This document shows positions 17,073 through 26,612 of a stretch of 64,000 nucleotides of DNA, one piece after another. The number at the start of each line of letters is the position of its first letter. Position 1 is the first letter of the stretch. The position numbers and the translations under genes were made by a program. The DNA is from DASUXY01 sp035301985 (GTDB lineage Bacteria > Bacillota > Bacilli > Bacillales > Amphibacillaceae). Location: assembly GCA_035301985.1 (NCBI GenBank), contig DATGTE010000008.1, positions 62,001 through 126,000 on the forward strand, written 5' to 3'. Below the pieces are notes generated by a model. It was not told where the DNA came from, searched no databases, and was given only the letters and a program-made list of their open reading frames with translations.

Positions 17073-18878
17073 GTGACAGAAACGAAATCACTGCCACAAA
17101 GAAGTGAAATTCCTGAAGAACGAACGTGGCGACTAGAAGATATATTTAAGACCGATGAAGAATGGGAAAAAGAATTTGAACGTTTAAAGAAGGATATCCC
17201 ACGGATTGAAAACTATCAAGGTAAGTTAGCTGATTCTGCCGATTCATTATACGAAGCATTAACCGTACAGGACGAAATAGCGGAACGGTTAGGAAAATTA
17301 TACACATACGCACATATGCGCTATGATCAAGATACGACGAACTCATTTTATCAAGCGATGAATGGAAAGGCAGATAATATATTAACGATTGCTTCGAGTG
17401 CAATGAGTTTTATCGTCCCCGAAATTTTAAGTATAGAAACAGATATGATTGAACGTTTTTTGTCAGAAAAAAAAGAACTCCAGTTATATGAACATGTGCT
17501 ACATGATATTCATAGGCAGCGCGATCATGTACTAAGCCAGCGCGAAGAGGCATTACTAGCCGAAGCTTCTGAACCGATGTCAAGTGCATCGCAAACGTTT
17601 GGAATGTTGAACAATGCGGATCTTACCTTCCCGTCGATTAAAAATGAACAAGGGGAGACAGTCGAGTTAACGCACGGGAGATATATTACTTTTCTTGAAT
17701 CAAAGGATCGCCGTGTAAGACGTGATGCATTTCAAGCCATGCATAATACATACGGAAAGTTTAAAAATACATTCGCTTCGACGCTTACAGGGAATATAAA
17801 AAAGAATAACTTTTATGCGAAGGTTCGCAACTACAATTCGGCCAGAGCATCTTCTCTTGACAGTAATCATATACCTGAACAAGTGTATGATAATTTAGTG
17901 GCCGTTGTAAACGAAAAATTACCGTTGTTACATCGGTATGTAGCGCTTCGTAAAAAGGTTTTGCAGCTGGAAGAACTCCATATGTATGATTTGTACACAC
18001 CGCTCGTTCAAGGTGTAGATATGAATATTCCTTATGAGAAAGCCCAACAATATGTTCTAGCAAGTTTGGAGCCTATGGGTGAAGGATATACAAAAGTCAT
18101 TCAGGAAGCTTTTGAAAATCGCTGGATTGATGTCGAAGAAAATAAAGGTAAACGAAGCGGGGCCTATTCGTCTGGAGCCTATGGTACGAATCCATACATC
18201 TTATTGAACTGGCAAAATAAAATGAATGATGTCTTTACTTTGACGCATGAATTAGGTCATTCCGTTCACAGTTACTACACGAGAAAATATCAACCATTTC
18301 GCTATGGAAGTTACTCTATTTTTGTAGCTGAAGTCGCTTCAACTTGTAATGAGGCCTTATTAAATGAATATTTACTCAACCATTTAGAAGATAAAAAAGA
18401 AAAAATGTTTATCTTAAATCACTTTTTGGAAGGATTTCGTGGTACCGTCTTCCGTCAAACGATGTTTGCTGAATTTGAACATGACATTCATACACGTATT
18501 CAAAACGGTGAAACGTTAACGGCGGAAAAGCTAACGGAAATCTATTATGATTTAAATAAAAAATATTTTGGTGACGGTGTCATATCTGATCCAGAAATCG
18601 GTATGGAGTGGGCGAGAATTCCTCATTTTTACTACAACTATTATGTATACCAATATGCGACAGGTTATTCAGCTGCAACGACGTTAGCAAGTAAGATTCT
18701 TTCAAAAGAAGAAGGTGCCGTAGAGCGGTATATAGACTTTTTAAAAGCAGGCAGAAGCGATTATCCGATCGAGGTTCTTAAACGAGCTGGGGTTGACATG
18801 ACATCTAAACAACCGATCGTTAATGCGTTAGATGTATTTGAAGACAAACTAACTAAAATGGAAAATTTACTCGTTTAA
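17073..18878 (+). CDS. pepF: PepF, oligoendopeptidase F
   Basis: Cytosolic M3B zinc metallopeptidase (601 aa) cleaving oligopeptides. The zinc site HELGH is at residues 392-396 and the third ligand is Glu420 in FVAEVAST. The M3 N-terminal helical half (residues 20-340) is complete. The start is GTG with AGGAGG ahead. In B. subtilis pepF (yjbG) occupies the same place after coiA. A terminator follows. Confidence 0.95.
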   Translation: MTETKSLPQRSEIPEERTWRLEDIFKTDEEWEKEFERLKKDIPRIENYQGKLADSADSLYEALTVQDEIAERLGKLYTYAHMRYDQDTTNSFYQAMNGKADNILTIASSAMSFIVPEILSIETDMIERFLSEKKELQLYEHVLHDIHRQRDHVLSQREEALLAEASEPMSSASQTFGMLNNADLTFPSIKNEQGETVELTHGRYITFLESKDRRVRRDAFQAMHNTYGKFKNTFASTLTGNIKKNNFYAKVRNYNSARASSLDSNHIPEQVYDNLVAVVNEKLPLLHRYVALRKKVLQLEELHMYDLYTPLVQGVDMNIPYEKAQQYVLASLEPMGEGYTKVIQEAFENRWIDVEENKGKRSGAYSSGAYGTNPYILLNWQNKMNDVFTLTHELGHSVHSYYTRKYQPFRYGSYSIFVAEVASTCNEALLNEYLLNHLEDKKEKMFILNHFLEGFRGTVFRQTMFAEFEHDIHTRIQNGETLTAEKLTEIYYDLNKKYFGDGVISDPEIGMEWARIPHFYYNYYVYQYATGYSAATTLASKILSKEEGAVERYIDFLKAGRSDYPIEVLKRAGVDMTSKQPIVNALDVFEDKLTKMENLLV

Positions 18879-18921
18879 ACGTTGTCGAACCGGCCTACTT
18901 GCCAAATACAAAATAACCAAC

Positions 18922-18957
18922 AAAAAAACGTCTTGACGATACAAGGCGTTTTTTTGC
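18922..18957 (+). terminator. Terminator after pepF
   Basis: AAAAAACGTCTTG, loop ACGATA, CAAGGCGTTTTTTT. It is symmetric enough to also end the small minus-strand gene. Confidence 0.85.
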
Positions 18958-18990
18958 AGAACAGTTGAATGTATCTATTCCTTACAGGAA

Positions 18991-19167
18991 CTACCGCATA
19001 CCTCGATAAACTCGCCGTTGGGTGAACGAAAATATGGTGAAATAAATCGAAAAAAATAACAGAGGTAACGTAAAATAGAGTGGAATTAACTTCATTAGTC
19101 CGAGGATATTTAAAATAAAAGCAATCAAGGTCAGAAAAAGAAATAAGTAAGGGTGCAGTTTTCCCAT
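18991..19167 (-). CDS. Small two-helix membrane protein between pepF and spxH
   Basis: A 58-aa protein starting MGKLHPYLFLFLTLIAFILN, with a second hydrophobic segment (IPLYFTLPLLFFSIYFTIF) and a basic end TQRRVYRGMR. GGAGGGA precedes the ATG by 6 nt. The hydrophobic pattern and good ribosome site support a real gene. A competing longer frame on the same strand (18875-19195) lacks both. Function unknown. Confidence 0.6.
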   Translation of the reverse strand: MGKLHPYLFLFLTLIAFILNILGLMKLIPLYFTLPLLFFSIYFTIFSFTQRRVYRGMR

Positions 19168-19387
19168 GGATCATCCCTCCGTGTCCTTCGATCATGTTAA
19201 AGTATATGTTACTAAATTATGATATAGAAGTGACACTTCTGTGAAACTGTGCACAAAGGCATTGCGAGTTGAGGCGATAGTTGTTATTATGAAAATGAGA
19301 AATAAATCACAAACAAAAACCCCTTTGTTTGATCATGAAACTTTCTCCCATCCCCCTTTGTAGAAATACAAAGAATGCAAGAAGAAT

Positions 19388-19430
19388 AGAGAAGGATATA
19401 CACTGCCCAGTATATCCTTCTCTATTTTAT
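19388..19430 (+). terminator. Strong hairpin downstream of spxH
   Basis: 14-bp inverted repeat AGAGAAGGATATAC (19388-19401) / GTATATCCTTCTCT (19410-19423). The T-rich flank favours plus-strand termination, but it also lies just beyond the spxH stop on the minus strand. Confidence 0.7.
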
Positions 19431-19460
19431 TTGTATACGATCTGTCGTTCATCAACTGTT

Positions 19461-20366
19461 TTATTCTTCTTCTCCTTTATATTCCCAAAAGGATCCGTGT
19501 TTTGCAGGGATTTTTTTAACAATCTGTTTGAGTTGTAACTTTTTCATTTCTCGTTCGGCTTTCGTAAGACTCCAGTCGTAAACGACGGCAACTTCTTTAC
19601 TTGCAACAACACGATAATAGGCAACAAATTGCTTCAGAGGCGGTTTATGTGCAGGACTTTCCTCTCGCTGTAAAACTTCTGTCAACACGTGAACATAAAT
19701 ATCGTATGGATATAATCCGGACACTTTAATGCCTTCCTGTTCAACTTCTTGATTAAAAAACACGATTGTAGGTATATAATCGACATCCATCTCTCGTGTG
19801 AGCTTGAAGTCACATTGGAGCGCTCTTTTAGCAGATGAAGAATATAAATCATTTTTAAATTCTTGGATATCTAAGTGAACATCTTTAGCACATTGCATGA
19901 GCACTTGTTCATCAGATACATTCTCTTTTTTCAGAAAAATGTATTCTTGAATTTTTCGTAAAAATAATCTTCCTGCTTTTTTACCTTGTAGCTCAGCAGC
20001 TTTGATCGCAAGCGACGTAACCCATGGAAAGAAAATCGGATTTTCCTCCCATAGATCACCATCACAGCTCATCCCTGTTCGTTTAGCTGTTTTTTCCCAT
20101 ATATCTTTAAGTTTAGGCGGTTGTTGAAATCGACCTCTGTGAAGAGGGTTCAAGTTTGTACTTAAAATAGCTGTAATTGTAAAAAAGCGTCCATATTCAA
20201 TGGAAAGTTTTTTTATATAAGGTTCTAAAGACCAACATTCAGGACAGAGCGGATCAACAAATACATAGATTTCAAGCGGTTTTTTAATATAGTCAACAAA
20301 GCTATATTTAGACGACGATGTGTTTGTATCTTTCGAGCTATTCAACTCAGAATGATTCCAACTCAC
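19461..20366 (-). CDS. spxH: SpxH (YjbH), adaptor for ClpXP degradation of Spx
   Basis: A 301-aa DsbA/FrnE-like thioredoxin-fold adaptor that presents Spx to ClpXP. The CxxC motif is in VDPLCPECWSLEPYIKKL near residue 38, followed by the family's central helical part and the DVDYIPTIVFFNQEVEQEGIKVSG block. The start is GTG with AAAGGAG in front. It lies 17 nt after yjbI, so the two form a transcript as in B. subtilis, opposite to spx. The N-terminal 25 residues are Ser/Thr-rich and variable. Confidence 0.93.
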   Translation of the reverse strand: MSWNHSELNSSKDTNTSSSKYSFVDYIKKPLEIYVFVDPLCPECWSLEPYIKKLSIEYGRFFTITAILSTNLNPLHRGRFQQPPKLKDIWEKTAKRTGMSCDGDLWEENPIFFPWVTSLAIKAAELQGKKAGRLFLRKIQEYIFLKKENVSDEQVLMQCAKDVHLDIQEFKNDLYSSSAKRALQCDFKLTREMDVDYIPTIVFFNQEVEQEGIKVSGLYPYDIYVHVLTEVLQREESPAHKPPLKQFVAYYRVVASKEVAVVYDWSLTKAEREMKKLQLKQIVKKIPAKHGSFWEYKGEEE

Positions 20367-20383
20367 ATCGATTCTCCTTTCTT

Positions 20384-20764
20384 TTATTCAGGTGTGTTCA
20401 TCATATGCTGTGCCGTCATCGTTAGTCTTTCAAATATAGCTGATCGGTATGGTTCTTCAATCTCTGCTTCGATTAATGCTTTCTCCATACAATCAAGCCA
20501 TGCATCTTTTCGTGTAGGCGTAATTTCAAATGGTAAATGACGTCTTTTTAACATCGGGTGCCCAAATTCCTCAGAGTATAACCGCGGCCCACCAAAAAAT
20601 TGGGTGAGAAATAGGTATTGTTTTCGGGCAGTTTCGGTTAAATCTGTAGGAAAAATGGGGATGAGATCCGGGTGTTTTCCGATTCGATCATATAGTCCTG
20701 TAACAATTCGTTCGACAGCAGGAGCTCCTCCAATCGCTTTATAAATCGTACCTGGTCGTTTCAT
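20384..20764 (-). CDS. yjbI: YjbI, truncated haemoglobin (group II)
   Basis: A 126-aa 2-on-2 haemoglobin binding O2/NO-type ligands. Visible features are YKAIGG at the start, FPTDLTETARKQYLFLTQFFGGPRLYSEEFGHPMLKRRHLPF near residues 38-78 (proximal His in the HPML region), and a tryptophan in KDAWLDCM. ATG 20764 has GGAGG 8 nt before it; ATG 20782 would overlap its own ribosome site. Co-transcribed with spxH, it suggests a link between nitrosative or oxidative signals and Spx control. Confidence 0.92.
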   Translation of the reverse strand: MKRPGTIYKAIGGAPAVERIVTGLYDRIGKHPDLIPIFPTDLTETARKQYLFLTQFFGGPRLYSEEFGHPMLKRRHLPFEITPTRKDAWLDCMEKALIEAEIEEPYRSAIFERLTMTAQHMMNTPE

Positions 20765-21003
20765 AAAATAATCCTCCAACATTCAAACATTCATGATAAA
20801 ATAACTATTTCAAGTAAACTCGTATTTAAAAGTTCCATCATATGGAATTGTGAACGTCTATGCGTTTCATAACATCAATTTAAGCGCTTGAACGATTGAG
20901 CGTGCACCTATTTCGCTCCGATAGCTTCTAGAAAGATTGTTTCTATTGTAGCAACGGAATGCTCACAGCGCAAATTATCTGATTATTTGTTTGCAGGAAA
21001 CCT

Positions 21004-21576
21004 TTACGAAGGTGTATATGTTGAAAAAAAGCGTTCAATTTTATTAGGTGTTGTTTTTCTAGAAATGCGAAAACGTTCTAAAAGTTGATTGAACGCCTGC
21101 ACACCGACATCCTTGCTCGATGCTTCAATTTCTAATTCATAGTCCGAACATCCGTTATATGTACTATAATCGAGCACATATAATACATCATTCTCTCTAT
21201 ATTCACGGCGTTTTGTCACTAAAGAACCATAGTAGCGTAAATCATCGGGTGAAACATTCAGTTTGTTTAATTGTTTGGTTGTATTTGGTTGCGGAATAAT
21301 TTGGCCTTGTATCCACTTTAAAAAAAGGTTTTCTGCCAAATCGTCATGTGTCTCAAGCACCCCAACATCAGAAGCTTCTTTCAATGTTAAACGGAAGCTA
21401 TCGTTCTTCTTTCGGATTCTTAGTGCACACAAATGGTCTTGCAGTGAAAAGTCTTTTGTATCAAAATAGTAATTCACTTGTGCCTGCGCCTGTCTTGGAA
21501 AAGGTAAACTTGTTAGCAAGCGGTTGTATTCTTCGGCAGTGAGCAAATTTTTAAATTCAATTTCAATTTCTTGCAT
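21004..21576 (-). CDS. yjbK: YjbK, CYTH-domain phosphohydrolase
   Basis: A 190-aa CYTH/triphosphate-tunnel protein. The family signature ExExK is EIEIEFK at residues 3-9, and further acidic/basic tunnel strands follow (ALRIRKKNDSFRLTLKEA, ELEIEAS). Members hydrolyse inorganic triphosphate or related substrates; the in vivo substrate is unknown. It is encoded opposite the (p)ppGpp synthetase yjbM, with 149 nt between the two starts, a divergent pair conserved with B. subtilis. Confidence 0.9.
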   Translation of the reverse strand: MQEIEIEFKNLLTAEEYNRLLTSLPFPRQAQAQVNYYFDTKDFSLQDHLCALRIRKKNDSFRLTLKEASDVGVLETHDDLAENLFLKWIQGQIIPQPNTTKQLNKLNVSPDDLRYYGSLVTKRREYRENDVLYVLDYSTYNGCSDYELEIEASSKDVGVQAFNQLLERFRISRKTTPNKIERFFSTYTPS

Positions 21577-21725
21577 AATGATCTCCTATTCTATTGATGA
21601 TATCGATTATGACGAATCCATGGAAAATATGCAAAGATTATCCATTTCTTGTTCTTATGGTAAAATAAGAAGTAGGCTTATCGCAAATCTGAAGTATGAC
21701 AGAAAATGATAGGTGGTGTAGCGTC

Positions 21726-22334
21726 ATGGATTGGCAAGGAATCCTTGCGCCATATACACAAGTTGTTGAAGAGTTAAAAGTAAAACTTGAAGGAATGCGG
21801 GCTCAATTGGAACATGAGTCTCGACATTCTCCCATCGAGTCCATTACAGGAAGAGTTAAACCGATTTCCAGTATATTAGAAAAGGCTGAAAGGAAGCAAG
21901 TTCCACTCAACCGGATTGAAAAAGATATTCAAGATATCGCCGGAATTAGGGTGGTTTGTCAATTTGTGGATGATATATACATGGTCGTTGATTTGTTGAG
22001 AAAGCGAAAAGATTTAAACATCATCGAGGAGAAAGACTATATTTTCGAAAAGAAAGTCAGTGGTTACCGATCTTTCCATCAGATTATCGAATATCCAGTC
22101 GAAACGATTCACGGAGTGAAAATGGTCATTGCTGAAATCCAAATTCGTACATTAGCGATGAATTTTTGGGCGACAAATGAGCACTTTTTAAATTATAAAT
22201 ATAAGGGTAGGATTCCAGAGCAAATTAAGTCAAGGTTGAAACGTGCGGCTGAAGCTGCATTTAAATTAGATGAAGAGATGTCTAAAATAAAGAATGAAGT
22301 TCTAGAAGCTAAGCGAATCTTCCATCGTAAATAA
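21726..22334 (+). CDS. yjbM: YjbM/SasB, small (p)ppGpp synthetase
   Basis: A 202-aa RelA/SpoT synthetase domain without hydrolase or regulatory domains (RelQ class), making (p)ppGpp from GTP/GDP and ATP. Motifs are SPIESITGRVKPISSILEK, DIAGIRVVCQFVDDIY, SGYRSFHQIIEYPVET and EIQIRTLAMNFWATNEHFLNYK. ATG 21726 is preceded by AGGTGGTG and aligns with the family start; ATG 21696 would add residues unlike the family. It starts the run yjbM-ppnK-yjbO. Confidence 0.94.
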   Translation: MDWQGILAPYTQVVEELKVKLEGMRAQLEHESRHSPIESITGRVKPISSILEKAERKQVPLNRIEKDIQDIAGIRVVCQFVDDIYMVVDLLRKRKDLNIIEEKDYIFEKKVSGYRSFHQIIEYPVETIHGVKMVIAEIQIRTLAMNFWATNEHFLNYKYKGRIPEQIKSRLKRAAEAAFKLDEEMSKIKNEVLEAKRIFHRK

Positions 22335-22413
22335 ATGAAATGGTTATAAAGTGAATTATAGAGACCGATCGCATCTATTTCGATCATAGCGGTAGAAGAA
22401 AGGAAGGAAAAAC

Positions 22414-23250
22414 ATGAAATTTACGATTGTATCACGAGGGGATCAACGTTCAAATGATATTCAAACAACGATGAAACAGTATTTAACAGATTTTGATTTG
22501 ATTTATGATCATAAAGAACCTGACTTGGTCATATCAGTTGGGGGTGATGGTACATTTTTAGAGGCTTTTCACCGCTATGTTCATCGTTTGAATGAGACAG
22601 CGTTTATCGGGGTACATACAGGGCATTTAGGGTTTTACGCCGATTGGTTACCAAATGAAGTTGAAAAATTAATTATCGAAATTGCGAAAACTCCTTTTCA
22701 AGTCGTAGAATATCCTCTGCTTGAAGTGATTATCCGTCCGAAATCGGGAGGAACGGAAGACCGTTTTCTCGCTTTAAATGAAGCGACAATTAAAACGGTT
22801 GAAGGATCTGTCGTCTTCGATGTGCAAATCAAAGGAGAACATTTTGAAACATTCCGTGGAGATGGATTATGTATTTCTACACCATCCGGTAGTACTGCCT
22901 ACAACAAGTCTTTAGATGGAGCCATCATTCATCCTTCCATTGAAGCCATTCAATTAACGGAAATGGCATCGATTAACAATCGTGTCTTTCGTACGATCGG
23001 TTCCCCATTAATATTGCCACAGCATCATACATGTCTGTTGAAGCCGATGGTTGATAAAAGCTTCTTATTTGCTGTCGATCACTTCACGGAAAATTATACA
23101 AATGTTAAATCGATTCAATGTCGCGTGGCGAAAGAAAAAGTGCGCTTTGCTCGATTTCGTCCTTTTCCATTTTGGAATCGTGTACGTGATTCATTTATTA
23201 CCGAAGGACCGATGCATAGAGGTGGCTATGATGAAATGGGTCGTCGGTAA
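22414..23250 (+). CDS. ppnK: NAD kinase
   Basis: A 278-aa ATP-dependent NAD kinase giving NADP. The GGDGTFLEAF motif is near residue 45, the NE motif is in LALNEATIK near 122, and the TPSGSTAYNKSLDGAII segment near 158 binds nucleotide. AGGAAGG precedes ATG. Its last 23 nt overlap the start of the pseudouridine synthase gene, so the two are translationally coupled, matching yjbN-yjbO in B. subtilis. Confidence 0.95.
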   Translation: MKFTIVSRGDQRSNDIQTTMKQYLTDFDLIYDHKEPDLVISVGGDGTFLEAFHRYVHRLNETAFIGVHTGHLGFYADWLPNEVEKLIIEIAKTPFQVVEYPLLEVIIRPKSGGTEDRFLALNEATIKTVEGSVVFDVQIKGEHFETFRGDGLCISTPSGSTAYNKSLDGAIIHPSIEAIQLTEMASINNRVFRTIGSPLILPQHHTCLLKPMVDKSFLFAVDHFTENYTNVKSIQCRVAKEKVRFARFRPFPFWNRVRDSFITEGPMHRGGYDEMGRR

Positions 23251-24112
23251 GGATTGCGCTAACATGTCTGTGCGTGACTTTTTAAGGGAAAAACAATCGT
23301 TTTCAAGACGAATTTTGAAATCGATAAAAACTGACGGTGGGAACATTTATGTAAATGGGATGGAACAAAAGATAAATTATCGTTTACAACAAGGAGATAC
23401 CCTTGCGGTTCGATTTCCACCTGAGAAAAAAAGTTCCTTCATGAAACCAGAGCCCATTCAGTTAAATATTATATATGAGGATGAGGCCATTCTCGTTATT
23501 AATAAGCGTGCCGGTATTGCGACAATCCCTTCAGTTCATCATCCATCACAAACGTTAGCAAATGGGATTTTGGCTTACTACGAACGAAACAACATCCCGT
23601 TTACTATTCACATAGTAACACGGTTAGATCGAGAAACGTCAGGTTTAGTACTCGTAGCCAAGCACCGGTATAGCCATTCCTTATTATCAACTGCACAAAT
23701 AAATGGTCGTATTGAGCGTTATTATGATGCGATTGTCGAAGGTAATCTTGAACCATCACGAGGTGTAATCGATGCCCCAATCGGTCGAAAAGAAGGGTCG
23801 ATTATCGAGAGGACGGTCCGAGAAGATGGAAAGCGGGCGATTACCCATTATGAGACCATTCGCCATACGGATACGCTATCACTCATTAGGATTAGGCTGG
23901 AAACAGGCCGGACGCATCAAATTCGCGTACATTTTTCCGCTATGGGCCACCCCTTATTAGGAGATGATTTATACGGCGGATCATGTGACGATTTTGATCG
24001 TCAAGCGCTTCATTGTTCAACGATTCGATTCGTCCACCCACTGACGAAAAAGCTTATGAAATTTACGGCTCCATTACCAGGGGATATGGCTAACTTACTT
24101 TCTAGAGTCTAA
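23228..24112 (+). CDS. yjbO: YjbO, RluD-family pseudouridine synthase
   Basis: A 294-aa RNA pseudouridine synthase. An S4-like N-terminal part (SVRDFLREKQSFSRRILKSIK) is followed by the catalytic segment HIVTRLDRETSGLVLVAK with the catalytic Asp, and by the ETGRTHQIRVHFSAMGHPLLGD motif. ATG 23228 or 23231 is preceded by GAGGTGG; an open frame back to 23051 inside ppnK is a shadow. The exact rRNA/tRNA target is not predictable. Confidence 0.92.
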   Translation: MMKWVVGKDCANMSVRDFLREKQSFSRRILKSIKTDGGNIYVNGMEQKINYRLQQGDTLAVRFPPEKKSSFMKPEPIQLNIIYEDEAILVINKRAGIATIPSVHHPSQTLANGILAYYERNNIPFTIHIVTRLDRETSGLVLVAKHRYSHSLLSTAQINGRIERYYDAIVEGNLEPSRGVIDAPIGRKEGSIIERTVREDGKRAITHYETIRHTDTLSLIRIRLETGRTHQIRVHFSAMGHPLLGDDLYGGSCDDFDRQALHCSTIRFVHPLTKKLMKFTAPLPGDMANLLSRV

Positions 24113-24173
24113 GACTGGTGATTTGTGGAATGATTGGATAGAAATGATACTCACAACGCTGTATGAGAGGGAT

Positions 24174-24920
24174 TTATTCCGCTTCAAATGAATGAAACCG
24201 ATCTGCGACGTAAGGCTGTTTTGATGGTACACTGACAATAGTTTCTTCTGGCAGACGGAAAGCTGTTAATGCGTTCCCAAAGACACAACCCGTATCAATA
24301 TTAATTGTCTTATGAACGATACGAGGCTGTTTTACAGGGGTGTGACCATAAACAATCCAATCATCACCATCGTAGTGCTGGGCCCAGTCTTTTCGTACGG
24401 GACGCCCATCTTGATGGAGTTCGCCAGTAATATCTCCGTATAGGACGAATGTCTTTACTTTTTGATTCATTTTGCCAATATAGGATTGTTTGATTCCAGC
24501 ATGTGCAATGACCGCCTTCACCTCAGGAAGTTGTAAGTATAAATCGGCTGTTTCATATAGTTCCATAAATTTGCTCCTAATGTCACTTTGCTCTTTCGGA
24601 TGTAAATTGACATATTCTCGCACCGTCGTTTCGATTCCATGTTGGAGTTTGACATTGTTGCCTAAAAAATAGCGGTATAATTTGTTACAATGATTGCCGG
24701 GAACATATTTTGCTACGCGACGCTGGATGACCATATGGTAGACGAGTTGAATGACATGAATTGAATTCGGTCCCCGATCCGTTAAGTCACCGATGAAAAT
24801 GGGAATCCGCCCATCTGAATGCACGTAAATATTTTCTTTGTACGCGTAGCCGAGCTTTAGAAATAACTCGTTTAACTCATCATAACAACCATGTATATCG
24901 CCAATAACATCAATTTTCAA
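24174..24920 (-). CDS. prpE: PrpE, calcineurin-like nucleotide phosphatase
   Basis: A 248-aa metallophosphatase. Metal-binding motifs are GDIHGCYDEL at the N-terminus, GDLTDRGPNS near residue 46 and GNHCN near 78. B. subtilis PrpE hydrolyses diadenosine tetraphosphate-type nucleotides and dephosphorylates protein tyrosine, with effects on spore germination. The start is TTG with AAGGAGGAGC in front; an ATG 48 nt upstream lacks a site. Convergent with yjbO. Confidence 0.92.
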   Translation of the reverse strand: MKIDVIGDIHGCYDELNELFLKLGYAYKENIYVHSDGRIPIFIGDLTDRGPNSIHVIQLVYHMVIQRRVAKYVPGNHCNKLYRYFLGNNVKLQHGIETTVREYVNLHPKEQSDIRSKFMELYETADLYLQLPEVKAVIAHAGIKQSYIGKMNQKVKTFVLYGDITGELHQDGRPVRKDWAQHYDGDDWIVYGHTPVKQPRIVHKTINIDTGCVFGNALTAFRLPEETIVSVPSKQPYVADRFHSFEAE

Positions 24921-25098
24921 TAGATGCTCCTCCTTATCGTATATTATAACCGATGAAGGAGTTTCCAAACCGGTTGTTTGTATTTGAATACTTCATACGC
25001 CTTAACGTTTGTTCGCGAACCTCCTGAACTTCGTTTCGACATCGGCTTTATTTTCTTTCGTGAGATTGCCTTCTAAACAAGAGAGAGGATGTGATGGC

Positions 25099-26454
25099 AT
25101 GGATAATACACGAGAGCATGCACATTTAAAAAAGCTTGAAACTGCCTTGACAGAGGAACAAATTGAATCATTTCGTGCACAATTTTTGGAATTGCATCCG
25201 TACGATCAAGCGAAATTTTTTAAACAACAATCGACAGACAATCGAATGAAAGTGTATACGTATTTATCACCAGAAGAAGTAGCTGATCTCATGGAACATA
25301 TTAATTTGAAAGATGTCGAACCTTTTTTTACAGAAATGGATCCACGGTTCGCTTCGATGGTATTCGCCATGATGGCTACCGATGATGCCGTCGATATTTT
25401 GAATATGATGGATCAAGAAAAAGTAGCGAGCTTTTTGACTCTAATGGATGAGCGCGATGCTCGTGGAATTAAAACCCTTTTACATTATGAAGAGAAGACG
25501 GCTGGAAGTATTATGACAACTGAGATGGTTGCCCTTTATAAAACACAAACCGTTCGGCAAACAATGAAGCAGTTGAAAGAGGAAGCACCAGATGCAGAAA
25601 CCATTTACTACTTATATGTCATCGATGAAAATAAACGCCTCGTCGGTGTACTTTCGCTACGTGATTTAATTGTTGCCGACGAAAATACGTTAATCGGTGA
25701 AATTATGAGTGAAAATGTTATGTCTGTATCTGTTGGAAAAAATCAAATCGAGGTCGCACAAATGATGCGTGATTATGATTTTTTAGCTGCACCTGTCGTT
25801 GACTTTCAACATCATTTAATTGGAATCATTACTGTGGATGATATTTTAGACGTTATGGATGAGGAAGCGAAAGAAGACTTTTCCAAGTTAGCTGCTGTTA
25901 CAGATATGACTCATCCAGACGAAAATGCTTTTCAATCCGCTAAAAAAAGACTACCTTGGTTGATTATTTTATTATTTCTTGGGATGTTTACAGCGAGTTT
26001 GATTGGTCAATTTGAGGCAACTCTTGAACAAGTAGCTGTATTAGCTATTTTCATTCCTGTTATTGCAGGAATGGCGGGGAATACAGGAACACAAGCACTA
26101 GCTGTGGCGGTTAGAGGACTTGCTTCGGGTGATTATGGAAAAGGGGGTAAGCTTAAATTAATTTTAAGGGAAGCAGGAACAGGATTGATTACGGGAACAG
26201 TTTGTGGTGTGCTCATAGCGATCATTATATTTTTATGGAAGCAACACCTATTCCTCGGAATCCTCGTAGGCGTTTCGATTATGGCTACATTAACGGTAGC
26301 TACTCTGGCTGGCTCATTAATTCCTATTTTTATGGATAAGGTGAACATTGACCCAGCTGTTGCATCGGGTCCGTTTATTACAACGATTAATGATATTATT
26401 TCGGTATTGATTTATTTCGGTATGGCCACAGCATTTATGCGTTTTTTAATTTAA
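25099..26454 (+). CDS. mgtE: MgtE, magnesium channel/transporter
   Basis: A 451-aa Mg2+ channel. An N-terminal helical domain (residues 1-125) is followed by two CBS domains (about 130-255, including TAGSIMTTEMVAL and IGEIMSENVMSVSV) and five C-terminal membrane helices, with the pore motif AGMAGNTGTQ near residue 345 and TVATLAGSLIPI. ATG 25099 gives the same length as B. subtilis MgtE. Its usual M-box riboswitch was not recognised upstream. Confidence 0.95.
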   Translation: MDNTREHAHLKKLETALTEEQIESFRAQFLELHPYDQAKFFKQQSTDNRMKVYTYLSPEEVADLMEHINLKDVEPFFTEMDPRFASMVFAMMATDDAVDILNMMDQEKVASFLTLMDERDARGIKTLLHYEEKTAGSIMTTEMVALYKTQTVRQTMKQLKEEAPDAETIYYLYVIDENKRLVGVLSLRDLIVADENTLIGEIMSENVMSVSVGKNQIEVAQMMRDYDFLAAPVVDFQHHLIGIITVDDILDVMDEEAKEDFSKLAAVTDMTHPDENAFQSAKKRLPWLIILLFLGMFTASLIGQFEATLEQVAVLAIFIPVIAGMAGNTGTQALAVAVRGLASGDYGKGGKLKLILREAGTGLITGTVCGVLIAIIIFLWKQHLFLGILVGVSIMATLTVATLAGSLIPIFMDKVNIDPAVASGPFITTINDIISVLIYFGMATAFMRFLI

Positions 26455-26457
26455 TTT

Positions 26458-26517
26458 AAAAAAGATCATCTAGAGAATATGTTGTCTGGATTGTATATTC
26501 TCGGGATGATCTTTTTT
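26458..26517 (+). terminator. Terminator after mgtE
   Basis: AAAAAAGATCATC and GATGATCTTTTTT arms with an inner AGAATAT/ATATTCT pairing. Confidence 0.88.
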
Positions 26518-26553
26518 ATGATTGGTGTTTATTTTTTGTTGATCATTGAAAAC

Positions 26554-26580
26554 ACATTTTGATGTTGGGTTCATATACTA
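26554..26580 (+). promoter_or_regulatory. Sigma-K-type promoter of cotO
   Basis: AC (26554-26555), 16-nt spacer, CATATACTA (26572-26580), matching AC-N16/17-CATANNNTA. The start point would be about 25 nt before the cotO ATG. Confidence 0.7.
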
Positions 26581-26612
26581 GAGTGATGAATTGAATGAAA
26601 GGAGTTGGTGAG

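Noticed and set aside
24969..25098. Possible M-box magnesium riboswitch before mgtE
   Set aside because: Expected by analogy, but the conserved M-box core sequences could not be recognised and the space is short.
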